A DNA stretch of 64,000 nt from Prorocentrum cordatum (taxonomy: Eukaryota; Sar; Dinophyceae; Prorocentrales; Prorocentraceae). Both the position numbers and the translations under genes were made by a program. A model generated the notes under the pieces. That model saw nothing but the letters and a program-made list of their open reading frames with translations. It made no database searches and was not told where the DNA came from. Below, in pieces: positions 31,725-41,379 of the stretch (position 1 is the stretch's first letter; every line of letters begins with the position of its first letter). The stretch spans positions 180,001 through 244,000 of the forward strand of contig CAUYUJ010016284.1 in assembly GCA_963575745.1 (NCBI GenBank), written 5' to 3'.

Positions 31725-32770
31725 TTGAACGCCTCCGGAAGAGCCGTTTCCAGCACTCGCGCGAGGTCGCTCACGGCGGAAGCGGGCAGCGCCCCGTCCC
31801 CTGCCTCGAAGCGGAGCCTCTGAACAGCGAGGAGCAGCGCGTCGACGGCTTCAGCGCCGCCCGCCTGCTGCTCCAGAGCGGCGCGCGACTCTTGCCAGCG
31901 CTGTGTCGCTCTTGTTGCCGCCTCCACCGACACGGAGGATGCCGCCGAGCCGTGGTCTGTCCCCGAATTCGGGCCAGGGCCCTGGGGGCAGCCTCCTCGC
32001 ACAAAACTCCTCCGCGGGCTCGCTGGAGCTCGCGGGAGGTGAAACACCTTCCTCGTCCAAGATCTTCACCTTGAGCTCGGCGCCTCCGCTGGGGGCTGCA
32101 CCAGGGCCGACCAGAGGTGAGAAACCCTCCTCGTCCAGGATCTTCGCCTCGAACTCAGAGCCTCGAGGGGCCGTACCAGGGCCAACCGGAGGCGAGAGGC
32201 CCTCCTCGTCCACGAGCTTCGCCTGAACTCGGAGCCTCCGCGGGGGGCCACACCAGGGCCAACCGGAGGCGAGAAGCCCTCCTCGTCTAGGATCTTCGCC
32301 TCGAACTCGGAGCCTCCGCGGGGGGCCACACCAGGGCCCGCCGGAGGTGAGAAGCCCTCCTCGTCCCGGATCGTCGCCTCGAACTCGGAAGAGCTCGGGG
32401 CCTCGGCGGGCCGCACCTGGGCCCGACGGAGGGACAGAGCGCTCCTCGTCCAGGCACTTCTCCTTGAACTCGGTGCCGCAGAGGGCCGCACCAGGGCCCT
32501 CTTCGCCTTGAGCTCGGAGCCGCTGGGGTCCGCACCAGGGCCCACCAGAGGGGTAGCGCGCTCCTCGTCCACAAACGTCTCCTGGAACTCGGAGCCTCGA
32601 GCGGCCGCACCAGGGCCCGCGGGAGGTGTGCCGCCGGAGCGTTCCGATGAAGTGCCGGCGGAAACTGCTGCCGGCTGGGGAGGCGCGGCGGCATCTGGGG
32701 CGGCCCCGACGCCGGCAGGGAAGTCCAGGGCTTTCCCAGAAAATCTTGGACTTGCCGGGGGTGTGTCGCG
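31725..32770 (-). pseudogene. possible host gene remnant with 26-aa tandem repeats
   Basis: On the minus strand, DFPAGVGAAPDAAAPPQPAA leads into repeats of about 26 aa like SEFEAKILDEEGFSPPVGPG, and after a frame change into a helical segment, EAATRATQRWQESRAALEQQ ... ALLLAVQRLRFEAGDGALPA ... DLARVLETALPEAFNPQ (about 31725-31960). The composition looks protein-coding and unlike the surrounding repeats. Frame breaks within the repeats and near 31975 mean decay, introns or both. The 3' border is a GGA tract that may be intronic. No known family was recognised. Confidence 0.4.
32040..32640. repeat. 78-bp coding-type minisatellite, about 8 copies
   Basis: Units begin around CTCGGAGCCTCCGCGGGGGG and include CCTCCTCGTCCAGGATCTTC, with spacings of 74-85 bp. 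Where the spacing is 78 bp the minus reading frame is maintained; elsewhere it shifts. Confidence 0.85.
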
Positions 32771-32774
32771 GAGG

Positions 32775-33372
32775 AGATGAGGAGGAGGAGGAGGAGGAGG
32801 AGGAGGAGGAGGAGGAGGAGGTGGAGGAGGAGGTGGAGGAGGAGGAGGAGGAGGAGGAGGAGGAGGAGGAGGAGGAGGAGGAGGAGGAGTAGGAGGGCGG
32901 AGGAGGAGCGGAGGAGGAGGAGGAGGAGGAGGAGGAGGAGGAGGAGATGAGGAGGAGGGGAGGAGGAGGAGGGAGGAGGCGGAGGAGGAGGAGGAGACTG
33001 TGGTTGCAGTCGTCGCCGCGCGGCCCGCAGCCGCACCGCCTCGGGGGCCCCCCGAGCAGCCGCGCCGCGCCCACCGCGGCTTCGTCGCGGCCGCGGACGC
33101 GCTGCTGCTCGAGACGCTCGGGCGTTGGGCCCTCCGTGGGCCGCGCTGGGCCGGGGCCGTCTGCACGCAGGGGCGGGAGAACGTCGACGACTCTCGGCGG
33201 CGAGCCCCTCCTCCTCCTCCTCCTCCTCCTCCTCCTCCTCCTCCTCCGCTCCATCTCATCCACCTCCTCCACATCCTCCTCTTCCTTCTCCTGCTCCTCC
33301 TCCTCCTCCTCCTCCTGCTCCATCTCATCCACCTCCTCCACGTCCTCCTCCTCCTCCTCCGCGTCCTCCTGC
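32775..33372. repeat. (GGA)n, GC-rich island, (TCC)n
   Basis: GGA at 32775-32998 and TCC at 33205-33372 enclose a 205-bp island whose plus frame reads AHRGFVAAADALLLETLGRW then ALRGPRWAGAVCTQGRENVD. Third example of this inverted arrangement in the window. Confidence 0.6.
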
Positions 33373-33379
33373 CCCGCGG

Positions 33380-33515
33380 CCTTCTGAGAAGTTTCCGGAT
33401 ACTGTTCTCGAAGACACAGAAAACTGTTTAGAAGGCGCGAGGGATTCGGAGAAGTACCGCCGCCTTCTGAGAAGGCCTCCTCCTTCTCACTTCCCCGTCT
33501 CGCTCGCCGCCGATA
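33380..33515. repeat. dispersed repeat, inverted copy of 26900-27010
   Basis: The reverse complement shares CGGCGGCGAGCGAG, GGAAGTGAGAAGGAG, CCCTCGCGCC and ACTTCTCAGAAGG-like blocks in the same order. Confidence 0.65.
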
Positions 33516-33521
33516 CACGTC

Positions 33522-33681
33522 AGAGTGACCCTTCGCAGGAGTGACCTTTGGTTCGGGCTCATTGGGTTCCCCCCGATCGCTGAGCGCGATGATGTAGCGG
33601 CTGCTTGCGCGCTTGGATTGGCCACATTGCGCCCCGTCGTTCGCGCACCAGAGATCCCTCTTGCCTAATTAGGGTCACTCT
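33522..33681. repeat. 160-bp element with AGAGTGACCCT inverted ends
   Basis: AGAGTGACCCT (33522-33532) and AGGGTCACTCT (33671-33681) are perfect 11-bp inverted repeats. Single copy here; no transposase. Confidence 0.5.
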
Positions 33682-33741
33682 TGCGTGTAGCCGAGAACGT
33701 AAGGCTCGAGCTCGGCAGGACTCGGGTCAGGGCAAGTCATA

Positions 33742-33903
33742 GGAGGAAAGGAACCCACACCACTACCCTTCCTTCGTTTTCTGTTGTTTTAGGCCTCCTG
33801 GGAGGCCCTCGTTGCCACCGTTGGATTGGCCTCGAAATTCTTGTCAGAGCGCACCCCAGGCGAGATTCGGGGATCAGCGGTATCGGTACCTTCTGGTTTC
33901 CCA
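33742..33903. repeat. 162-bp TIR element, copy 2
   Basis: The same ends and GGAGGCCCTCGTTGCCACCG core as 25371-25533. Confidence 0.75.
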
Positions 33904-34429
33904 GCCAGGAGCATGTCCACTATGTACTGTGTTATGTTTGTCAACCACTTAGTAGCAAAAGGCGCCGCAGACACGGCGTATATGCTTTTTGCAACACCTG
34001 GCGCACAGAAAACCCGCCGCAACATCACATATCATGCGTTGTCGTGTGGCGTTTCTGCGAAGTCTTCTGGAACATGAACCAGATACGGGCGGTTCCCATC
34101 GGGTGTGCCGACGCCTTATTGATTGCCAACTCCTGCGATTTGACGGACCAGTCTCCGTTGGATGTCTGCAGCGGGAGCTCGCGCCAGATTTCACACCGGG
34201 TCTCGTCATTTTATTGACGGCCCCGTCCGTCCCACCCGAGTCGCCCGAACCCGAGGTTGACGTCTCCCCGACAGGAGGGACCCTTCGCCGTGCTGGCCTT
34301 CTGGTGCGAGCCCACAAGGGTCCCACCGAGCGCCGAGTGCGATGCGACAGCGACAGCCTACGCGTTTGAGTCTGGCCATCTCGTGGCCCCTTGATACTGC
34401 TTTTCCCCCAACCGACAGGTTGGGGTCGT
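33904..34429. other. unassigned sequence
   Basis: Several overlapping short frames on both strands, none convincing. Confidence 0.4.
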
Positions 34430-34850
34430 TACGCGACCGCCAGACGGCTCCCGAGAATCCCTGGTGGTCCAGCCCCCCCATGCCCTGCATACTGCGGCCG
34501 CCAGATCCCCCTGCTCCCGATCATCTCTGGTGTTCCCGCCCCCCGCGCCAACTCGCCCGCTCTGCATACTTCAGGAGGGAAAGAAACACACAGACACAAT
34601 TAATCGGCGATCTCCAGAAAATATAGGAAAATACGGGAAGTGGGGGGGAAGACAGAAGCCCAGAAAATATATGAAATATGGGGGATATTTTTATTTTTGT
34701 GTATTTATTTGTGTGTCCCAGTTCCCCTTTAATACTGCGTCCGCCAGGTCCCCAGGTCCCCCGATAATCCCTGAGGGTGCCGCCCCCCGCGCCGACCTCG
34801 CCCACGCTGCATGCCGCTGCCGCCAGATCCCCAGGTCCCCCTCAGAACAG
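34430..34850. repeat. tandem repeat of about 90 bp interrupted by an introner-like element
   Basis: ATACTGCGGCCGCCAGATCC (34490) recurs diverged as ATACTGCGTCCGCCAGGTCC (34733), each followed by CCGCCCCCCGCGCC. Introner-like copy 3 lies between them. Confidence 0.65.
34571..34730 (+). repeat. introner-like repeat, copy 3
   Basis: TCAGGAGGGAAAGAAACACA start, AAAATATAGGAAAATACGGG interior, and a TTTATTTGTGTGTCCCAG end followed by TTCCCCTTTA. Confidence 0.8.
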
Positions 34851-34859
34851 AGCATAGCA

Positions 34860-35420
34860 CCACACCACCGAACAGAACCTTCCCGAGCATGATATACCAT
34901 ATCACCACAGACCATATCGCATCATAGCACACCATGACAGAGCAGGGCATACCACACCACAGCATCGCAGCACACATAACTCCATATCATGACAGCCCTA
35001 TCATGCCAGAACAAATCAACGCGAAGCTGTACATATCAGCACAGAGGATGTCTCACCAGCGCATAGCATGGCATATCACATCCGAGCACACCGCATCATA
35101 ACAACACATGCTACGACATATTCGATCACGCATAACATGACATTGCATAGCATGACATAGCAGAGCATACCATAACATGGCATAGCAGAGCACCACAACA
35201 TATACAATGGCAGAACAAGCCACAACGTAACCCAGCATCCCATCACATCTCATTCCAACAAATGGCAGTATAGCATTACAGAGTTGAGCATACGATGCTG
35301 CCCAACAGCGAAACGTAGCATCGCATAACACCATAAGTTATGACAGACTTGGTCGCACTGAACAGCATAGCATAACACCACACCTCACAACGAAACATCA
35401 CAGAGCATACGATGGCACAC
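34860..35420. repeat. degenerate CATAGCATACCA-type minisatellite
   Basis: About 560 bp of short AGCATA, ACATGG and CATAACA units, AT-richer than the rest of the window. No ORF is credible. Confidence 0.85.
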
Positions 35421-35649
35421 CCCATGACAGAACGATGAGCGCGCGCACCTTCGGGATCAAACGCCCAAGGTGTTGGTGGGAATCGCTCGAAGCAACATAC
35501 CTGTTGGTCTTTTGGCGAGCAACGGCCCTTGCTGGGCCAGCCCACCTCCCCCCTCCAGGTAACGGTAACACTCGCACGTGGGGGGGGGGGTCGTGGACCC
35601 CCACTCACATGTTGGGTGCTCTCGCGCATGCTGACCCCCGCCCCGACTT

Positions 35650-35809
35650 GCCCCACCCCAACGCACAAACATAGTCGTAGATCCCCAGGAAGATGTGGAA
35701 CGTCTGAGAAGTGGAGGGGAATAAAGGCGAGCGCCCAGGAGTTGTGGGAAATGGGGGGGAATCCTTGGATCTGTGCCTTTTTTTGTTGTGGTGTCCCTGG
35801 GCCCCTTCC
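35650..35809 (+). repeat. introner-like repeat, copy 4 (diverged)
   Basis: TAGATCCCCAGGAAGATG, GAAGTGGAGGGGAA and GGGGGGAATCCTTGG precede GGTGTCCCTGGGCCCCTTCC, tracking the family in order with many substitutions. Confidence 0.6.
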
Positions 35810-35810
35810 G

Positions 35811-36180
35811 CTCGCGCGTGGCCGAGACCGCTGCTCCCCGCACCTCTGGGGCACCTCCTGCTCAGAGTTTCGGCGCGAGCCTGGCGGGGGGCGACGAGGG
35901 CCCTCCGGGAGGCCCCGCGAGGCGAAGACCCCAGGCCAGGGCATGTCGTGCGGCATCGGTGCTTCCCCAGACGTGAGCCGCCCCCCCGTGCACGCCGCCA
36001 AGCAACATAATGATAGCCAGAGTTCAGTAGCCCCGAACAGCTTGTTTTTTTTGTCCAGCTGGCTCCAGAGAGTGTTTGCGCGCTCTCCTGCCTCCGATCT
36101 GCCTGCGCCGTGGGCGCCCTCCAGCTTTTCGTGATCGTCGTCGCCGTGCTCCTCCCCCGCATCCACGTAACTACACACCT
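35811..36180. other. exon-like island open on both strands
   Basis: The minus frame has GERANTLWSQLDKKNKLFGA then TELWLSLCC; the plus frame has SCSEFRREPGGGRRGPSG and a strong 3' splice-like signal CTTGTTTTTTTTGTCCAG ending at 36060. One strand may be an exon; which one cannot be decided. Confidence 0.3.
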
Positions 36181-36865
36181 CCTCCTCCTCCTCGTCATCA
36201 TCTCCCTCCTCTCTTCCTTCCGCTCCTCCTCCTCCTCCTCCTCCTCGTCCTCGTCATCGTTATTTTCCTCCTCCTGCTCCTGGTTATCCTCCTCTTCCTC
36301 CTCCTCCCCCTCCTCTTCCTCCTTCTCCTCCTCCTCCTCCTCCTCCTGTATCTCCTCATCTCACTCCTCCTTGTCCCCTCCTCATGCGAAATCCTCCCCA
36401 TGCTCCTGGTACTATTCCTCCTCGTCGTTTTTCTTATTCTTATTATTCTTCCTCCTCCTCCTCCTCCTCCTCATCATCATCATCATCATCCTCTTCCCCC
36501 TCCTACTTGTATGTATCGTCCTGCTCCTCCTGCTCGCCGTGCTCCTCCTTGTATTCCTCGTTCCGCTTCGCAGTGCTCCTCCTGCTGCTGCTGCTCCTCC
36601 TCCTCCTCCTCTTCCTCCTCCTTCTCCTCCTCCTCCTCTTCCTCCTCTTCCTTCTCCTCCTCCTCCTCGTCCTCCCCGTCCTTCTCCTCCTCCTGCTACT
36701 CGTTCTCATCCTCTTCCTCCTGCTCCTGCTCCTCCTCGACCTCCTCCTCCTCCTCCTCTTCCTCCTGCTCCTCCTCCTCCTCTTCCTCATTATTATTATT
36801 ATTCTTCTTCTCGTCGTCTTCCTCCTCCTTCTCCTCCTCTTCCCTCCTCTCTTCCGCTTCTTCCG
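36180..36865. repeat. (TCC)n polypyrimidine tract, about 690 bp
   Basis: TCC/CTT/CTC on the plus strand with short interruptions; the reverse of the GGA tracts elsewhere. Confidence 0.95.
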
Positions 36866-37449
36866 CCATGCCAGGGATGCCTTCACACTCTCGATGCCTG
36901 TTCCAGGAGGCACCCTCGTTAGGGATGCCTCTGCACTCTCGATGCCTGGCCCCGTCTCCTCCCCCCATCTCTGTGTGTGATCCCTCTCGCGGAGCACCTC
37001 GGAGCTCGTTCCTCTCCTCCCTTTCTCCTCCCCCTTATCCTGCCTCCTCCCCGCCCGCCGCGCTCCTGGTCCAGGCAGGGCCACGATCTGCTCCAGCATG
37101 GCTCTGCCCCAATCGATCCGCCTCTGCAGGTTGCCCGTGACTATCGTGCTCGCGCCTCTGCGCCAGCGCTGCCTGCTCCGTCCGGCCAGGGGTGCCCAGG
37201 GGCCTCTCCCGGAGCAGAAGCGCACACATCGCTCAATTTTTTATTCTTCGAGAGTGATGTGGATTTTTTTGGGGTCCAAGATCCTCTCATTTCTACTTGT
37301 TCCATCCTGGGCCTCTTCCTGGCCACCAGGGGGCCAGGAACAATGAGAAACGAGCACGACTAGAAATGAGCACGGTTAGAAATCAACGACGTGTAATAAA
37401 ATGGTTCGTTTGGGTCTGACCCCTCCTCGCTCCTTTATCCTCCCTCTCG
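36866..37449. other. mostly unassigned; short duplication and a minus coding-like patch
   Basis: AGGGATGCCTTCACACTCTC recurs as AGGGATGCCTCTGCACTCTC (36874, 36922). The minus frame at 37225-37060 reads RQRWRRGASTIVTGNLQRRI then DWGRAMLEQIVALPG, a possible exon without a recognised family. Confidence 0.35.
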
Positions 37450-38905
37450 GAGCCAGGAGCTTCGAGGATGTCTCAAGCGAATCGGGCCATACCGCCTCTG
37501 GCGCGGCCTTTCGGATCCCAGCGTTGCGAGGGTGTCTCAAGCGAAACGCGCAAGGCCACTTCGCGCACATTTTCTGAGAGTCCAGACGTGCGAGGATGTC
37601 TCAAGCGAATCGGGCCAGATCACCTCTGGCGCGGCCTTTCGGAGCCCAGAGTGTCGAGGATGTCTCAAGCGAAACGCGCAAGACCACTTCGCGCACATTT
37701 TCTGGGAGTCCAGACGTGCGAAAGTTTCTCAGGCGAAACGAGCTGAACCACGCAGCGCACATCTTCAAGGAGCCCGGAGTCACGAGGATGTCTCAGGCGA
37801 GACGCGCCGGACCACCTCGCGCGAAGCATCTCGGAGCCCCGACTTGCGAGGAGGTCTACGGCGAACCGGGCTGGACAACCTTGCGTGCGTTGCCTGGGGT
37901 TTCTGAGTTCCGAGATTTCTCAGGCAGTGTCCAGACCCTTCCCGGAGCACACTTCGAGAACAGATGTGTAATCACATGATTCGTCTGGGTCTGACTCCTC
38001 CTCCCTCTCGGAGCCCAGAGTTTCGAGGATGGGAGCCCCGACTTGCGAGGATGTCCCAGGCGAACCGGGCTGCACAGCCTCCCGTGCGACATCTGGGAGC
38101 TCAGAGTTCCGAGAACGTCTCCGGCGGCGACTGGGCCCCTCCCAGAGAACAATTCGGCAGTAGAAGCGGAATCCAATGGTTCGTTTGGGTCTGACCCCTC
38201 CTCTGTTTTTCCCCTCCCTCTCGGAGCCCAGAGTTTCGAGGATGTCTGAGGCGAAACGGGCCAGACCACCTCGCCCGCAGCATCTCGGAGCCCCGCATTG
38301 CAAGGAGATCTGAAACGAAACGGGCCACACACCCTTGGGCACAATTTCTGAGCTCAGAGTTGCAAGGATGTCTCAGGCGAAACGAGCTGAACCTCCTCTC
38401 CTCGCAGCATCTCGGAACTGAGGGGCGCGAGGATGTCTCAAGCGAAGGCGCCAGACCATCTCTCGCGCGGCAGTTCGGAGCTTAGAGTTGCGAGGATGTC
38501 TCAAGCGAAACGCGCCAGACCACCTCGCGCGCGGCATCTCGGAGCCCCGAGTTGCGAGGATGTTTCAAGCGAAACGGGCCAGACCACCTCGCGCGCGGCA
38601 TCTCGGAGGCCAGATCGGTGAGGATGTCTCAGGCGAAACGTGCCGGACCACCTCGCGCGCAGCATCTCGGGATTTGAAGTTTCGAGGATGTCTCAGGCGA
38701 AACGGCCCGGACCACCTCGCTCGCGGCGTCCTGGAGCCTAGATTTTAGAGGATATCTTAGGCGAAACGGCCCGGACCACCTCTCGCACAGCATCTCGGGG
38801 CTTAGAGTTTCGAGCATGTCTCAGGCGACACGGCCGGGACCACCTCGCGCGCAGCATCTCGAAGCCCCGACTTGCGAGGATGTCTCAGGCAAAACGGCCA
38901 ATCCT
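37450..38905. repeat. 64-bp satellite, about 21 copies, with higher-order insert
   Basis: Units share GAGGATGTCTCAGGCGAAAC, then GGGCCAGACCACCTCGCGCG and AGCATCTCGGAGCCC. A second motif, GGTTCGTTTGGGTCTGACCC followed by CTCCCTCTCGGAGCC, breaks in at about 37400, 37980 and 38180. The phase changes each unit, so ORFs are artefacts. An outlying unit is at about 39165. Confidence 0.95.
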
Positions 38906-38929
38906 GGACAACTCAGAAACGAGAGCTGT

Positions 38930-39540
38930 CGGGGCTCAAGGGACGGGGGTCAATGCAAACGGGGGTCAGCCAGCGCAGGATTTTGCAGGATCCTGCAGAG
39001 CCAGGGTCGCATTAACCCGGGCTTGGGTGCAGGATCCTTCAGGATCTTGCAGGTTCCTTCGCATTGACCAGGGTTTGGGTGCAGGATCTTGCAGGATCTT
39101 GCAGCACTCGGCAAGGCCTGACTGACCCGGGTCTGGACTGACCCGGGTCAGAAGATCTCCGAAGTTGTGAGGATGGTTCAGGCGAAACGGCCCAGACCAC
39201 CAGATTTGTTTGAGGCTGTCTCTGCTCCCCTGTCCCTCGGCCGGAGCTTGCCTCTATCACAGCGGCAGCCCGTTCAGCAAGCTGCTTGGGGAACAGATCG
39301 CTCAAAACTTTTTTTCTGAAGCTTTCTAAGAAGCAGCCTCCTTCTAAGAAGCCTTGCCTGTAGATGTAGCGCCGGCGCCGCGCCTTCTGAGAAGCAGCCT
39401 CCTTCGAAAAGCCTTCCATCCTCCCCCTGCGACCCCTGTGCGGGCCGCCCCCAAAACCAATCTGCTCAAAACCTTTTTCCTGAGCCTTCCAAGAAGCAAC
39501 CTCCTTCTACGAGGCCTCCAAAAAAAAGTAACCGCGGCCC
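38930..39540. repeat. short tandem and dispersed repeats
   Basis: GCAGGATCCTGCAG/GCAGGATCTTGCAG units with GGGCTTGGGTGCAGGAT recur at 38975-39105. AAGCAGCCTCCTTCTAAGAA-type units recur at 39320-39525 and also at 48845-48875. Confidence 0.7.
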
Positions 39541-39918
39541 CCGGATAAAAAGAAAGAGCCCCCCCTGAAGCCCCTGACAGTCTGACAGCTGTTTATCCCT
39601 AGCCAATACAGACTTGGACGGTGGAGAGGGGCGGCAATGCCGACCTTTGTCATCGCGGGGGGAACTTACGAATCGAAGTTGTTATCTTTTTATGCTGGCT
39701 AGCAACATCATCAAAAACGTGTGGCATGGCAATGGAGGTCTCACCATTTCAGCTTTCGCAAGTCACGAACGTTTTGCAGGGCTATGGGATTCTTACAATG
39801 TCAGATTTCCGAAACCTCGAAAGTGTGGCAGGGCTATGGGATTCTCACTTTCTCAGCCCTTCCCTATCTCGAGGAGCGCCAAGGACTATCAGAGCGATGA
39901 TCTAGAGTAGCGCCCAGG

Positions 39919-39921
39919 GTG

Positions 39922-39973
<52 letters not shown>
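39919..39973. repeat. (ATC)n at the 5' border of LINE-A
   Basis: About 18 perfect ATC units directly precede the SL relic. Confidence 0.97.
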
Positions 39974-39976
<3 letters not shown>

Positions 39977-39995
39977 GTAGCCTTTTTGCCTCAAG
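39974..39995 (+). other. degenerate dinoflagellate spliced-leader relic
   Basis: TCCGTAGCC then TTTTTGCCTCAAG matches the 22-nt SL with two substitutions. An ATG follows immediately at 39996. Its position at the element's 5' end implies that this copy derives from a trans-spliced transcript. Confidence 0.85.
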
Positions 39996-40186
39996 ATGGC
40001 GCGATCAGGGCAGATGTCTGGTCCCATGTGGCTGGCTCTTGCCGTCGCGTCTCTTCTTGGGTCAGATTCCAATTCGACCAAGCTTTCAGCGAGGCCTCAG
40101 AGGCCACAGTTCTTTCATATCCATTACCTTTCCGACACTCGGCCCCAGTCGTCCGATTGGGAGCCCAGCCGCGGCGGGCTCAACCA

Positions 40187-41377
40187 ATGGCAGGACTCGG
40201 AGGTGATGATCGAGGCGGCGCGCGCGGAGGCGGCGGCCGAGAAGGCAGCGGTCGAGGACGACGGGGTGGTCAGCAACCAGGCAGCGGTGGCGGCGGCGCT
40301 CCGATGGTCTGGGACTGCCCGAAGTGCGGAGCCAAGAAGAACTGGGGCTCCAGGCACGTCTGTCGCAGCTGCGGATATGATTGGTGGCAAAGCGGCTCTG
40401 GGACAAACTCCTGGTGGAGTGGCATGTCGCAACTGGACGCCAAAGAACGCCATGAGCTCAACCAGCTGCGCAGGAAGGTCAAGAAGCTGGAGAACAGTCA
40501 GTCCCCAGGCCAGGGCGGCGACGGAGGCGGAGCAGCAGCGGCAGCCGGTGGGCCGCAGTCTGCGGAGAAGACAGACCGTGTCCGCCGTCTGGGGAAACTA
40601 CGCAGCGAGATCAAACGGCTCGATGGGGTGGAAGGCGCAGAGGCGATCGTGGAGGCTAAGCGTCAGGAAGCGCAACAGCTGGAACACGAGCTCGCGGAGG
40701 CCAAGCCCACATCGGTGCAGCTCAGCGAGCTGGAACGCAAGCCGAAGAACCAGCAGAGCACCACCGAGGCGCTGGGGAGCAAGATCGCGGCCGTCACCAA
40801 GCAGATCTCAGATCTCCAGGGACAGAAGCTCGAGCTGTAGGGCAAGTACGAGCAGAGCAAGACCACCGAGAAGGAGCTGCAGGCGCTCATCGACAATCTC
40901 CTGGCCAAGCAGCTCCGCGAACGAGACGGCCCCCCTCGTGAGGCTGCGCTCGGCGGAGGGGCCGCCCCCGCTTCTCCTGGTGCACCGCTCAGCGAAGGCG
41001 AGCGGGCGACCGCGTTCCTGGCGGCGCTCAACCAGGCCTCTGGCATGCTCGCCCCTGGCTTCGCCGAGCAGTGGGAGGGCCAAGTCGCCGAGCTCTGCCG
41101 CCTGGCGGAGCGGGTGGCAACAGCAGGAGCCGCGGTCGAACTTGACGGCGGTGATGAGCAGGAGGTCGACGAGACTGACATCTCCAACATCCTGGAAAGT
41201 ATGGAGGCAGACGCCTCGGAGGAGGACGCCTCGGACGGCGCTGGCGGAGAGGGCGGCGGCGGCTCCCCCGCCGCAGACCCCGCGGCGCAGGCTGCCGCCA
41301 AACGCAAGCAGCGGGCCCAGAAGCTCCTCCAAGGCCTTCGGTCCGCGGGGGTCAGGAGAAGGGGGAAGCGGGGGTAG
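40187..41377 (+). pseudogene. LINE-A ORF1: zinc-finger and coiled-coil protein, one stop
   Basis: Begins MAGLGGDDRGG after a short leader. Residues 42-62 form a RanBP2-like zinc finger, W-D-C-P-K-C ... N-W ... C-R-S-C (Cys 44, 47, 59, 62). Coiled-coil segments follow (LNQLRRKVKKLE; EAIVEAKRQEAQQLEHELAE; ISDLQGQKLEL), then an acidic region and a basic C-terminus (KRKQRAQKLLQGLR). The single in-frame TAG at 40838-40840 separates two parts that otherwise share a frame. LINE ORF1 proteins usually bind RNA and multimerise; that role is inferred here. An upstream ATG at 39996 right after the SL relic opens another frame. Confidence 0.75.
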
Positions 41378-41379
41378 CA

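Noticed and set aside
37450-38905. CRISPR-like or protein repeat array
   Set aside because: 64-bp units are contiguous, and the unit length shifts frame, so neither spacers nor a repeat protein exist.
39986-40186. Start of LINE-A ORF1 at 39986 or 39996
   Set aside because: 39986 lies inside the SL relic and 39996 opens a frame other than the zinc-finger frame; the ATG at 40187 is in frame with the conserved part.
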